Assembly (NCBI RefSeq): GCF_030758415.1
Contig: NZ_CP132334.1
Location: forward strand, 3,209,118 to 3,273,117
Source: Parvularcula sp. IMCC14364
GTDB taxonomy: Bacteria; Pseudomonadota; Alphaproteobacteria; Caulobacterales; Parvularculaceae
Direction: 5' to 3'
Length of the DNA: 64,000 nucleotides
The position numbers and the translations under genes were made by a program. Below the pieces are notes generated by a model. It was not told the origin of the DNA. It saw nothing but the letters and a program-made list of their open reading frames with translations, and did no database searches. Positions 18,345 to 26,664 of the stretch are shown piece after piece. The number at the start of each line of letters is the position of its first letter. Position 1 is the stretch's first letter.

Positions 18345-18586
18345 TGATGTACACTGCTGCCCATCCCTTTATGGCTTGATTTTTGTGCATTTTCAGCAAG
18401 GGCTGCTCTGTGTTGAAAATCAGCCAAGCACATTTCAATAATTATTGGTGCCAGCTGGGTCAAGTCTATTTTCTATATGGTTTTCGCCCATAGATGCTTC
18501 TATGCCTGATTATGCTTGTGCGCTGACAGAGGTGCATATCAGACAAAAATATCAATCTGCGTAATTACCATAAAGGATATACTTCA
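18345..18586. other. intergenic stretch without recognised features
   Basis: About 240 bases between the sulfotransferase start and the small reading frame at 18587. With that frame, 412 bases separate the sulfotransferase and cytochrome genes. The stretch is AT-rich and presumably holds the two divergent promoters. I see no RNA gene, strong hairpin or repeat in it. Confidence 0.4.
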
Positions 18587-18730
18587 ATGGTGGTGGGAGA
18601 TGGTGAGCTGATGTTTGATATAAATCATGAAGGCCGTGGCTGGAGTAATGGCAAAATGAGCGGCCTCTGGGATGATGAGCATGCCGCGAGCGACCCAAGA
18701 AGTCGCTATCGCGGCAAGGAAGACCAGTAA
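18587..18730 (+). CDS. small hypothetical protein (47 aa)
   Basis: An ATG at 18587 with AAGGA about 8 bases upstream opens 47 codons ending at TAA 18728-18730. The product is polar, with acidic and glycine-rich patches (GRGWSNGKMSGLWDDEHAAS, ending RSRYRGKEDQ), and no hydrophobic helix. I recognise no family. A usable ribosome site and a biased composition argue for a real gene. The isolated position in an AT-rich stretch and small size argue for caution. Confidence 0.4.
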   Translation: MVVGDGELMFDINHEGRGWSNGKMSGLWDDEHAASDPRSRYRGKEDQ

Positions 18731-18756
18731 GTTCTATACTCAAGTGGTTACTCTTC

Positions 18757-19359
18757 TCACTGATCTTCAGCTTCCAGCGTTGGGATGCGCGAGCCACGGG
18801 ATTTGTATTCTTCCCAGTTGCCGGTGATCCAGTAGCGGTCATTTAGGAACCAGTCCTGCATTTCTGCTCCCACACTGTCTATTGTGAACAGGGCCTGCTC
18901 TTCGGGGCTTTCGGCAAACGCGGCCAGATCAGCGAAATCCTGGTCATCCAGTTCAATCGTGTAGCCGAGCTCGATGTTCTGTAATTGAGTCATCGCCGCT
19001 GCGCCGCGCCACATGCGTGCGGTGAAAGTAAGCGGATTGATGCTTTCCGGCTGGCGACTGGCAGAAAGAGCGGGCGCTGCAGTGCCACCAACGCCGTTGA
19101 CCTGATGGCAGATAACGCACCCTTTGACTGTGAAGAGGATCCGCCCACGCCGTGCGTTCACTTCCGGCACCTCTACAGTGATTGCTGAGGGTGGCTGGGC
19201 AAGTGCGGCGGTTGTGTCATCAACTTCAACAATCTCTTCCGGGATAACCGCGATCACTTCCTCTGCAACCGGGTCAACTTCTTCCGGTGCGTTGTTGCCA
19301 CAGGCCGTGACCATGGCGGCCGTTAGAGCGAGGGCGGTGGATAAGCGGAAAGACATCAT
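18757..19359 (-). CDS. c-type cytochrome lipoprotein
   Basis: A 200-residue exported protein. The signal peptide ends in a lipobox (AMVTAC, C20), so it is probably anchored in a membrane. A Pro/Glu/Val-rich linker (about 24-65) leads to one class I cytochrome c domain with heme site CVICH (81-85). A distal Met could come from ARMWRG or AAAMTQ. The end KSRGSRIPTLEAEDQ is polar. It lies next to a cytochrome P450 on the same strand, 61 bases apart. Bacterial P450s normally use ferredoxin partners, so a functional link is not established. Confidence 0.82.
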   Translation of the reverse strand: MMSFRLSTALALTAAMVTACGNNAPEEVDPVAEEVIAVIPEEIVEVDDTTAALAQPPSAITVEVPEVNARRGRILFTVKGCVICHQVNGVGGTAAPALSASRQPESINPLTFTARMWRGAAAMTQLQNIELGYTIELDDQDFADLAAFAESPEEQALFTIDSVGAEMQDWFLNDRYWITGNWEEYKSRGSRIPTLEAEDQ

Positions 19360-19420
19360 GGAAATTACTCTTGGTTGCTGAAATTTCTATACATCGTGCT
19401 ACCGCAATTACCAAGGCCTC

Positions 19421-20743
19421 TCAGCGCTCTGACAGATTGACCTCAAGGCGGCTGATCGCGTGCACAAAATTTGACGGCGCAATTTCCATGTCGCCCGTGC
19501 AGGTGATCCCGGGAAAGCGCGCCAGAATTTGTGCAAAAGCAGCTTCCAGCTGCATGTTGGCAACGCGCTGACCAAGGCAGACATGTGGCCCTAGGCCAAA
19601 GGCGATATGATCCCGGGCATTATTGCGCGTAATATCGAACTGATCCGGATTGGTAAAAACAGCCGGGTCGCGATTGGCCGCGGCGTAATACATCAGCACC
19701 TTCTCTCCCTCGGCGATTTTCTGACCATTGATTTCAGTATCTCTGGTTGCCGTGCGACGCATATAGATAACAGGAGACACCATACGAATAGATTCGTGCA
19801 CGAACCCTGGCAGCAAGGACGGTGTTGTCACCAGCTTGTCTCTCTGATCCGGGAAAGCGTTGAGCAGGCGCATTGCCCCTGAGATGGAGTTACGCGTTGT
19901 GTCATTCCCGGCAAAGACGATCAATAACCAGGAACCGTCCAGAAACTCGTCAGGTAAGGGTGCGCCATCAATTTCCGCATTCGCGATGGCGGAAAGAAGG
20001 TCATCGCGCGGGTCTGCCCGGCGCGCTTGAAGCATGGACTGTCCGTAATCGAACATCTCCTGTACGTTGGTCAGGAATTCAAACATGAAGGCCGGGTCCA
20101 TGTCGCCCACAGCATCGCGGGTAAGTGCATCCTGTGCCTGCTCGAGATAATGCATCCAGCGCACAAGTTTTGGCCTGTCCATTTCAGGGATGCCGAGAAT
20201 TTCGCTCAGCGTAAAGAGGGGGAGTTCAGCTGAAAAATTCTCTACAAGGTCAAGGGTAGGGCCCTTCGCGGCCATGGCATCCAGTAAACTTGAAACCTGT
20301 GCGTCTACCTTGCGGCGCAGTTCAGCCACATAGTTGGCCGTGAAGAATGGCATGTGCTCACGGCGCAACTGCAGATGAACCGGTGCGTCCAGACAAATCA
20401 TGTTGTCGAAGGAGGCCCGGTTCAGCAGGGGGTGCCGCGTCTCCTGGGGGCCATAATTCATGTTGATCCCGCCGCGCTGGGAGGAGAAGGTCTGCGTGTC
20501 GAGCTCAACCTTGCGAATATCTTCATATCGGGTCAGTGCCCAGAAACCTGAGAATTCATCCTCCGTGCACCAGCATACGGGGGCATTTTCACGCATGGCT
20601 GCATAGGCGGCATAAGGCTGCCCCTCGGTATAGACCATGTAGTCCGAAAGCTGCACAGGCGGCACATAATCATAGTGGCGCGCGAAGGCCGGGTCTTTTG
20701 GCGGCGTATCTTCCTGCGCTGTTGTGCTGACGAGATCAAGCAT
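19421..20743 (-). CDS. cytochrome P450
   Basis: A 440-residue soluble bacterial P450. The I-helix oxygen-activation motif is FAGNDTTRN, the ExxR motif is ESIRM, and the heme loop is FGLGPHVCLGQ with the Cys ligand at about 389. The sequence resembles the CYP124/125/153-type enzymes that hydroxylate alkyl chains, sterols or terpenoids, which would fit AlkB at 7 kb, but the substrate is uncertain. The ATG at 20743 is preferred (AGGAT upstream); an in-frame TTG at 20824 would add 27 residues. No ferredoxin or reductase gene lies beside it. Two hairpins precede it at 20838-20899. Confidence 0.9.
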   Translation of the reverse strand: MLDLVSTTAQEDTPPKDPAFARHYDYVPPVQLSDYMVYTEGQPYAAYAAMRENAPVCWCTEDEFSGFWALTRYEDIRKVELDTQTFSSQRGGINMNYGPQETRHPLLNRASFDNMICLDAPVHLQLRREHMPFFTANYVAELRRKVDAQVSSLLDAMAAKGPTLDLVENFSAELPLFTLSEILGIPEMDRPKLVRWMHYLEQAQDALTRDAVGDMDPAFMFEFLTNVQEMFDYGQSMLQARRADPRDDLLSAIANAEIDGAPLPDEFLDGSWLLIVFAGNDTTRNSISGAMRLLNAFPDQRDKLVTTPSLLPGFVHESIRMVSPVIYMRRTATRDTEINGQKIAEGEKVLMYYAAANRDPAVFTNPDQFDITRNNARDHIAFGLGPHVCLGQRVANMQLEAAFAQILARFPGITCTGDMEIAPSNFVHAISRLEVNLSER

Positions 20744-20837
20744 GTGGCGGGCATCCTGTGGCTGAAGTCTCGAAGAATCTAGGCTGTATGGCAGGAAGGG
20801 AAAAGCCCGGGCAGCAGATTTCAATATGAAAAATGCT

Positions 20838-20867
20838 GCCCCGCTGGCGTGCCCTCACCAGCGGGGC
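20838..20867 (-). terminator. terminator- or attenuator-like hairpin before the P450 gene
   Basis: Arms GCCCCGCTGG and CCAGCGGGGC pair perfectly over 10 bp with a 10-base loop. Read on the minus strand, the stem is followed by AGCATTTTTC, so it looks like an intrinsic terminator or an attenuator in the P450 leader. A second inverted repeat, CACAGTA/TACTGTG (20876-20899), lies just upstream of it on that strand. Confidence 0.45.
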
Positions 20868-20956
20868 TGACAGGACACAGTAGGGGGAGAGTTACTGTGC
20901 ATCCACCTGCCGCGTTTACTTTATAGCACTTTTGTGACCATGAACAGTCGTGCAAA

Positions 20957-21664
20957 ATGACTAATATGCCTTTCGGGCGAGGCTTTTTATCCATGCAGAG
21001 AGCGACAGCGCCGAGCTTTACATATGTGCCACCCCACCCGCCCTGGTTCAGTGTCCTTCATGCTGACAGCCATGTACTGGTGCTGGACAAGCCTTCAGGT
21101 TTGTTGAGTGTGCCGGGCAAGGCTCCCGAGCACAAAGATTGTCTGGAGACCCGTGTCCAAGCTTGGTTCCCGGAGGCGCGAACGGTGCATCGGCTGGATA
21201 TGGACACATCCGGCGTTTGCGTGATGGGCCTGACGGCCGATGCCCATCGGAATCTTTCCATGCAGTTCCAGCGACGAAAGACGGCAAAGACCTATCTCGC
21301 GCGAGTGCAAGGCAGATTACCCGCGCCGGAAGGTGAGATAGACCTGCCCCTCCTCTGTGACTGGCCCAACAGGCCGCGTCAGATGGTTGACCATGCAAAT
21401 GGCCGCGCAGCACTGACGCGCTGGCAGGTGCTGGCAGAAGAAGCGGAGACAAGCCGGGTGCTGCTCTTCCCGGTGACAGGCCGCTCGCATCAGTTGCGTG
21501 TGCACATGCAGTCGCAAGGTTGCCCGATCCTGGGAGACCGGTTCTATGCGCCGCCATCTGTCGAGAAGGCAGCATCAAGATTGCAGCTACACGCCCATCA
21601 ACTGACTTTTCACCACCCGGCGGATGGGGGGCGTGTCACATTTACCTCACCCGTGCCGTTTTAG
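20957..21664 (+). CDS. RluA family pseudouridine synthase
   Basis: A 235-residue pseudouridine synthase that isomerises uridines in rRNA or tRNA. The catalytic HRLDMDTSG motif is at about 77-85, preceded by VLVLDKPSGLLSVPGK. PVTGRSHQLRVHMQSQGCPILGD is the conserved C-terminal RluA motif. There is no S4 domain, which fits the short RluA/RluE-like forms. ATG 20957 is used; ATG 20993 is an alternative that removes 12 residues. The precise RNA target cannot be told from sequence. Confidence 0.88.
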   Translation: MTNMPFGRGFLSMQRATAPSFTYVPPHPPWFSVLHADSHVLVLDKPSGLLSVPGKAPEHKDCLETRVQAWFPEARTVHRLDMDTSGVCVMGLTADAHRNLSMQFQRRKTAKTYLARVQGRLPAPEGEIDLPLLCDWPNRPRQMVDHANGRAALTRWQVLAEEAETSRVLLFPVTGRSHQLRVHMQSQGCPILGDRFYAPPSVEKAASRLQLHAHQLTFHHPADGGRVTFTSPVPF

Positions 21665-21673
21665 GCAGGGTGG

Positions 21674-22645
21674 TCAGGCCAGAGTTCTTGAGCAGGTGCT
21701 GGCGGAGGCTGCTTCTTTCAAAACGTCCAGATAGGAGCGTTTTTGTGGAATGCGCGCGCTATGGCCTTTTTCTACCAGCAGGCGGTGCGCTGCAGGCAGG
21801 CGATAGCAGGGCAGATGCATGAACGCATGATGTTCTGAATGATAATTCACCCAGTAGGGCGCGATGAAAAACCGTTCCCACCAGCTTGCATGGGTGGTGC
21901 GGGCGTGGGCCAGTGGGTCTTCGCTGTCAGGCACGCAGGCATGTTCGGCAATGTTGCGAATACGGGTGATGAGCTGCAGCCAGGTTGCCATGGCGACAAG
22001 CCATATTGCCGGGTAGATCCACCAGACACCGGCGAGGGCTAAAACGCCAAAGATCACAAGATTGACAATGGCATGATCGCGGAAGGCGCGCTTGGAGGAG
22101 AGGACTTCGGCCTGCTTCGCTGCTGCGCCCTTGTCATTGCCTGACGCTGTTTTCAGCGCCTTGAAGCCGCCAAGGCGCTGACGAAGGAATGTCTGCCCAG
22201 TCAGGTCGCGGATGATTTTGCGCTTCAAGCTGTCACGGGAGGCAGGGAACGGTGCTGCCAGCACCAGATCCGGGTCTTCAGGCTGCTGCACATATTGATG
22301 ATGTTTGAGATGATAGGCGCGGTATTGCGCGAGGCTGGCGCCGATAGGGGCTGCGCCCAGCCAGTGGCCGAGAAAGTCGTTAATCTTTCGGTTGGGATGC
22401 AGGGCGCCGTGGGCAGCTTCATGCATGAGGATGGAAACACCCAGCTGCCGGCTGCCAGTGATCATCACCGACAGCAAGAAGGTCAGCGGATTGGGAAACA
22501 GAGCGAAGAGCGCGAAGGCTGCAATGATCCAGCCCCAGGCATGTGCGACAAGAACAAGTCCGCGCCAGTTATCACGGCGCGATAGCTTAGCCCACTCGGC
22601 GTCGGTAAAAACATCCTTCGGTCGTATGCGATTTGCTGCTGCCAT
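21674..22645 (-). CDS. fatty acid desaturase family protein
   Basis: A 323-residue membrane diiron enzyme. The histidine boxes are HEAAHGALH (75-83), HLKHH (112-116) and YHSEHHAFMH near residue 265. Hydrophobic helices at about 29-50 and 52-72 precede the first box, and two more lie at about 185-215. The family includes acyl-lipid desaturases, carotenoid ketolases and related hydroxylases; HSEHHAFMH is typical of the fatty-acid desaturase type. It is convergent with the pseudouridine synthase (9 bases apart). A role in lipid unsaturation is likely but not proven. Confidence 0.82.
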   Translation of the reverse strand: MAAANRIRPKDVFTDAEWAKLSRRDNWRGLVLVAHAWGWIIAAFALFALFPNPLTFLLSVMITGSRQLGVSILMHEAAHGALHPNRKINDFLGHWLGAAPIGASLAQYRAYHLKHHQYVQQPEDPDLVLAAPFPASRDSLKRKIIRDLTGQTFLRQRLGGFKALKTASGNDKGAAAKQAEVLSSKRAFRDHAIVNLVIFGVLALAGVWWIYPAIWLVAMATWLQLITRIRNIAEHACVPDSEDPLAHARTTHASWWERFFIAPYWVNYHSEHHAFMHLPCYRLPAAHRLLVEKGHSARIPQKRSYLDVLKEAASASTCSRTLA

Positions 22646-22728
22646 TATTTTCCTTGCAGGTAATCATACCACATCTGAACTTTTCAGCGCCAGCATGATG
22701 TGCAGTCAGGCAAAATGCATATGTTGGC

Positions 22729-23202
22729 TCAGGATGGTCCGATCGCTCTGTAAATCTCGGTGCGGACTTCCTCTTCCGGCTTGGTTGTCGGGTCATCAAC
22801 ATAGATTTCCCAGACAGGCATGGCGCCGGGAATGCCGTTTTCTTCCATATGATTCCACAAGGCCTGATGGCTCTGGTTCATCGTGGCATAGGAGCCAATA
22901 TGGGTGGTTGTCATCACTTCACCGGCGGGCATGGTAGCGGCCTTGATGTTTCCCTCAGCACGGGCTGCATCTTCCTCGCTCACGAAGAGGGCCGTGCGGA
23001 AAGTCATTTTGTCACCCGCTGGCATGTCCATATAAATGGCCATCGGCATGGCAAGTCGCGCCATATTATTTTCTTCCGTAAACATATAAACTTCCCCGAA
23101 ACCGGAGCCCATGGCTTCCGCAATCTCGTTGCCCGCATAGGATGCCTCACGTTCCACATAAACATAATGCTGCTCCGGCAGGGTTTTGCGTTCAAATGTC
23201 AT
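22729..23202 (-). CDS. GyrI-like small-molecule-binding protein
   Basis: A 157-residue protein of the GyrI-like/AraC effector-binding fold: VYVEREASYAGNEIAEAMGSGFGEVYMF at the start and GEVMTTTHIGSYATMNQSHQALWNHMEENG in the second half, ending PVWEIYVDDPTTKPEEEVRTEIYRAI. The paired repeats of this fold usually bind hydrophobic small molecules. There is no DNA-binding domain. AAGGAGGAAAAC precedes ATG 23202. Ligand unknown. Confidence 0.78.
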   Translation of the reverse strand: MTFERKTLPEQHYVYVEREASYAGNEIAEAMGSGFGEVYMFTEENNMARLAMPMAIYMDMPAGDKMTFRTALFVSEEDAARAEGNIKAATMPAGEVMTTTHIGSYATMNQSHQALWNHMEENGIPGAMPVWEIYVDDPTTKPEEEVRTEIYRAIGPS

Positions 23203-23276
23203 GTTTTCCTCCTTATTGTTGCGTCAATACTGCCACATAAACGGACAAAAGACAGGGGCAATAATTTATCCCGGCC

Positions 23277-24614
23277 TCAGGCGTTTTCGCGCAGAATCTC
23301 ACCGGCAAGATACAGCGAGCCGCAGATTAACAACCGTGGCGCTCCTTCCCCGGAGCGAAAAGCGATATCCAGGGCAGCGGCCATGGCCTGTGAGACAGAG
23401 GCCGCAGCTGTTGCGGGCAGCCCTGCTTTTTGCGCTTTGGCGGCGAGCAAGTCAGCGTCTGTTGCGGCAGCGTGTTCCGCCTGCACCGTAAAGACGGTAG
23501 AGACAAGGTCGGTAAAGCAGGTGAAGTACCCTTCGGCATCTTTATTGTTCTGCATACCGCATATCATGATAAGCGGGCGTGGCTGGCGCTCTTCAAGATC
23601 GGCCATGGCTCTTGCAAGTGCCCGGCCCGCATGGGGGTTGTGGCCGCCATCAAGCCAGATTTCAACATCCTCGTGGGCGCGCTCATAAGCAGCATCAACC
23701 AGCGGGCCATTGGTCAGGCGTTGCAGCCTTGCGGGCCAGAAAACATTTTCCAGGCCTTCGGAAATTTTTTCGTCATCAGGTGCAAGGCCCGCAGCCCTCA
23801 GAGCTGCAATGGCAAGGCCTGCATTTTCTATCTGGTGGTTGCCATATAGTCTTGGCAGGGATAAATCGGACAAGCTATTCTCGTCCTGAAAGATAAAGCG
23901 TCCCTGTTCCACAAAGGCGTGCCATTCCTCGCTGGCGCTATGGGTCTCTGCACCCAGCAACAGGGCACGATTCAAAATGGCGTCATGCGCTTCATTGCGC
24001 TGTGGCCCGATAATCACCGGGCGCCCTTTCTTGATGATGCCTGCCTTTTCTTCGGCGATGCCCGCCAGGGTGTCGCCCAGATATTCCTGATGATCATAAC
24101 CGATAGGCGTGATCACGCTGGCCAGTGGTTCTTCAATCACATTGGTCGCATCCAGTCGCCCGCCAAGGCCGACTTCCAGCAGCAATACATCCGCGCGCGT
24201 TTCGGCAAAGGCGAGAAAGGCCGCACAGGTCACGGCTTCAAAATATGTCAGTTCCAGATCACCCGCCGCCGCCTCACACTTGCCGAGGACCCGGGCAAGT
24301 TCGCTGTCGCTGATCTCTTCCCCGGCGAGCACAATGCGCTCATTGAAGCGTACAAGATCCGGAGAGGTGTAGACATGGACTTTCAATCCGGCGGCGGTGA
24401 GAATTGCCCGCATGAAGGCGATGGTCGAGCCTTTGCCGTTGGTGCCGGCAACATGCAGGGTCGGCGGCAGGCGTAAATGGGGGTTGCCCAGTCGCTCCAG
24501 CGCTTTCAGGATTCGGGTGAGGCCAAGATCAATCTTGCGCGGGCGTGTTTCTGCAAGGCGCGCCAGCAGGACGCGGACATCAGCCGCCGCTACATCACCC
24601 GGATCTGCGGCCAT
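23277..24614 (-). CDS. folC: folylpolyglutamate synthase/dihydrofolate synthase
   Basis: A 445-residue Mur-ligase-family enzyme that adds glutamate to dihydropteroate and to folates. The ATP loop is HVAGTNGKGST (about 54-64), with GLGGRLDATN in the middle and GGHNPHAGRALA in the C-terminal domain. It starts 3 bases after accD ends, the usual accD-folC order in proteobacteria. It is the last gene of the trp-accD-folC block. The same block contains an AbgT transporter gene, whose family imports the folate breakdown product p-aminobenzoyl-glutamate. Confidence 0.96.
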   Translation of the reverse strand: MAADPGDVAAADVRVLLARLAETRPRKIDLGLTRILKALERLGNPHLRLPPTLHVAGTNGKGSTIAFMRAILTAAGLKVHVYTSPDLVRFNERIVLAGEEISDSELARVLGKCEAAAGDLELTYFEAVTCAAFLAFAETRADVLLLEVGLGGRLDATNVIEEPLASVITPIGYDHQEYLGDTLAGIAEEKAGIIKKGRPVIIGPQRNEAHDAILNRALLLGAETHSASEEWHAFVEQGRFIFQDENSLSDLSLPRLYGNHQIENAGLAIAALRAAGLAPDDEKISEGLENVFWPARLQRLTNGPLVDAAYERAHEDVEIWLDGGHNPHAGRALARAMADLEERQPRPLIMICGMQNNKDAEGYFTCFTDLVSTVFTVQAEHAAATDADLLAAKAQKAGLPATAAASVSQAMAAALDIAFRSGEGAPRLLICGSLYLAGEILRENA

Positions 24615-24617
24615 GAA

Positions 24618-25598
24618 TTATTCCGCGGCTTTGTCGAGTGCGTCTTTGTCGCTCACCTCGGCGCCAGTTTCAGCAGCCTCCCCGTCGGGTGCGGTCATCA
24701 CCGGCAGGGGCGTAACATTATCCGGCATTTCGGCAGCTTTCACGCCATGGCGCATGAACACGCGCAACAGGCCAGAGAGTGTTTTCTTCATCTCTGCGCG
24801 CGGCACGACCATATCGACCATGCCCTTTTCGTTGAGATACTCGGCGCGCTGGAAGCCTTCCGGAAGTTTCTCGCGAATGGTCTGTTCAATGACGCGCGGC
24901 CCGGCGAAACCGATCAGCGCCCCTGGCTCTGCCAGATGTACGTCGCCCAGCATGGCGTAAGAGGCGGTGACCCCGCCCGTAGTCGGGTGCGTGAGCACGA
25001 CGATATATGGCAGGCCTGCTTCCTTCACCATCTGCACTGCGATGGTTGTGCGCGGCATCTGCATCAGGGAGAGAATGCCTTCCTGCATCCGCGCTCCGCC
25101 GGACGCAGTGAAGATAACCAGTGGTGCTTTACGAAATACGGCTTCCTGTGCTGCTTTCAGAATCCCGTCGCCCAGTCCCATGCCCATGGAGCCACCCATA
25201 AACGCAAAATTCTGGACAGCAATAACGGTATCAACGCCGTCAATCTTGCCCGCGCCGATGGTCAGCGCATCTTTCTCGCCGGTTTTGCGACGATATTCCT
25301 TGAGCCGGTCCGTATATTTCTTTTCATCACGGAACTTCAGCGGGTCAGCGACCACGTCGGGCAGCTCAATCTTGTCCCAGTTGCCGTCATCAAACAGGCC
25401 GCAGAGGCGCTGTGTGGCATTGATCGCCATGTGATGATTACAGGCCGGGCAGACATGCTGGGCCGCTTCGAGATCTTTATGGAAGACCATCTCGCCGCAG
25501 GACGCGCATTTGGTCCACAGCTTGTTGTCATTGCCATCATCGAGCTGGCGCAGCATCTTCTTGATCCCCGGCGGTGTGATATTCGACAGCCAGTTCAT
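24618..25598 (-). CDS. accD: acetyl-CoA carboxylase carboxyltransferase beta subunit
   Basis: A 326-residue subunit that, with AccA, moves the carboxyl group from biotin to acetyl-CoA to make malonyl-CoA. The N-terminal zinc ribbon has C31, C34, C50 and C53. The carboxyltransferase core includes [31 protein letters not shown] and [17 protein letters not shown]. The C-terminal tail after about 290 is a variable acidic extension. It follows trpA by 75 bases and is coupled to folC. Confidence 0.97.
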   Translation of the reverse strand: MNWLSNITPPGIKKMLRQLDDGNDNKLWTKCASCGEMVFHKDLEAAQHVCPACNHHMAINATQRLCGLFDDGNWDKIELPDVVADPLKFRDEKKYTDRLKEYRRKTGEKDALTIGAGKIDGVDTVIAVQNFAFMGGSMGMGLGDGILKAAQEAVFRKAPLVIFTASGGARMQEGILSLMQMPRTTIAVQMVKEAGLPYIVVLTHPTTGGVTASYAMLGDVHLAEPGALIGFAGPRVIEQTIREKLPEGFQRAEYLNEKGMVDMVVPRAEMKKTLSGLLRVFMRHGVKAAEMPDNVTPLPVMTAPDGEAAETGAEVSDKDALDKAAE

Positions 25599-25673
25599 AG
25601 CAGAAGCTCCTTTATATCCTCTTAGTGGTGGCAGCAGGCGGAAAAGTCATGTCTCGCGCCGCCAAAATTCTGT

Positions 25674-26498
25674 TCAATCTCTTGCAGTATGCACAGCCTG
25701 CGCCAGAAGGCGGGCCTTTTCCCTGACAGTTGAAACGACATTATCAGGGTTTTCCGGGCTATTATCCAGTGTTTTTGCTAATGCTTCGATAAGTGCTGAC
25801 CCGACAACGACGGCATCTGCTGTGCGGGCAACATCCCGCGCTTTCTCAGGGGTTTTGACGCCAAATCCCACAGCCACGGGCAGGCCAGACGCAGTTTTCA
25901 GTCTGTTGACCGCCTCGGAGACGCTGGACGAGCCGCCGCTGGCCCCGCCGGTGATGCCCGCCACGGACACATAATAGACAAAACCTGACGTATTTTTAAT
26001 CACATGTGGCAGGCGGGCGTCATCCGTGGTGGGGGTCGCTAGGCGGATGAAATCGATACCCGCCGCCTGAGCAGGCAGGCACAATTCTTCGTCTTCTTCC
26101 GGTGGCAGGTCGACGATTATCAGGCCATCTACGCCGGCTTGTGTCGCTGCCGTAAGAAATGGCGCTACGCCCATCGCGTAGACCGGATTATAATAGCCCA
26201 TCAGGATGATCGGTGTGTCCTGATCTTCTTCCCGGAAGGCAACAACCATATCGAGCGTGCGTTGCAGCGTTTGGCCCGCAGCCAGTGCCCGCTGTCCGGC
26301 GACCTGAATGGTAGCGCCATCGGCCATCGGGTCAGTGAAACAGACGCCCAGTTCAATCAGGTCTGCCCCGGCTCCGGGTAATTCTTTCAGCAGCTTGAGA
26401 GATGTCTGATAGTCCGGGTCCCCCGCCATCAGGAAGGGAATGAAAGCAGCACGGTTCTCGGCTTTCAGCTGTGCAAAACGGGTGGCGATACGACTCAT
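25674..26498 (-). CDS. trpA: tryptophan synthase alpha subunit
   Basis: A 274-residue subunit that cleaves indole-3-glycerol phosphate to indole. The catalytic Glu49 and Asp60 are present in [19 protein letters not shown] (the usual P-F-S is C-F-T here). [15 protein letters not shown] and the phosphate-binding [11 protein letters not shown] and [11 protein letters not shown] are also seen. In other alphaproteobacteria it directly follows trpB; here an AbgT transporter gene and a 166-base gap separate them. Confidence 0.96.
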   Translation of the reverse strand: MSRIATRFAQLKAENRAAFIPFLMAGDPDYQTSLKLLKELPGAGADLIELGVCFTDPMADGATIQVAGQRALAAGQTLQRTLDMVVAFREEDQDTPIILMGYYNPVYAMGVAPFLTAATQAGVDGLIIVDLPPEEDEELCLPAQAAGIDFIRLATPTTDDARLPHVIKNTSGFVYYVSVAGITGGASGGSSSVSEAVNRLKTASGLPVAVGFGVKTPEKARDVARTADAVVVGSALIEALAKTLDNSPENPDNVVSTVREKARLLAQAVHTARD

Positions 26499-26664
26499 CG
26501 GGCGGTGATAGGCGAGCAGACAGTCAAGCGCAATGGCCGCGTGCGTGGAGGGCGTGAGATGAAAAATCTCGAAAAAAACTTATGGGCCCCCCTTTGCCAT
26601 GACCTATTATCCGTCGCAGACCTTTTCCAGAGAGGGTAAGGCAGATCAGCATCTGTGCGTAATC

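Noticed and set aside
24477..25625. 382-codon plus-strand open frame
   Set aside because: It is antisense to accD and part of folC, which have clear motifs; the translation has no family features.
26499..26664. Possible small gene or terminator between trpA and the AbgT gene
   Set aside because: Only a 5-bp GAGAT/ATCTC hairpin is visible and frames there run into the neighbouring gene without support.
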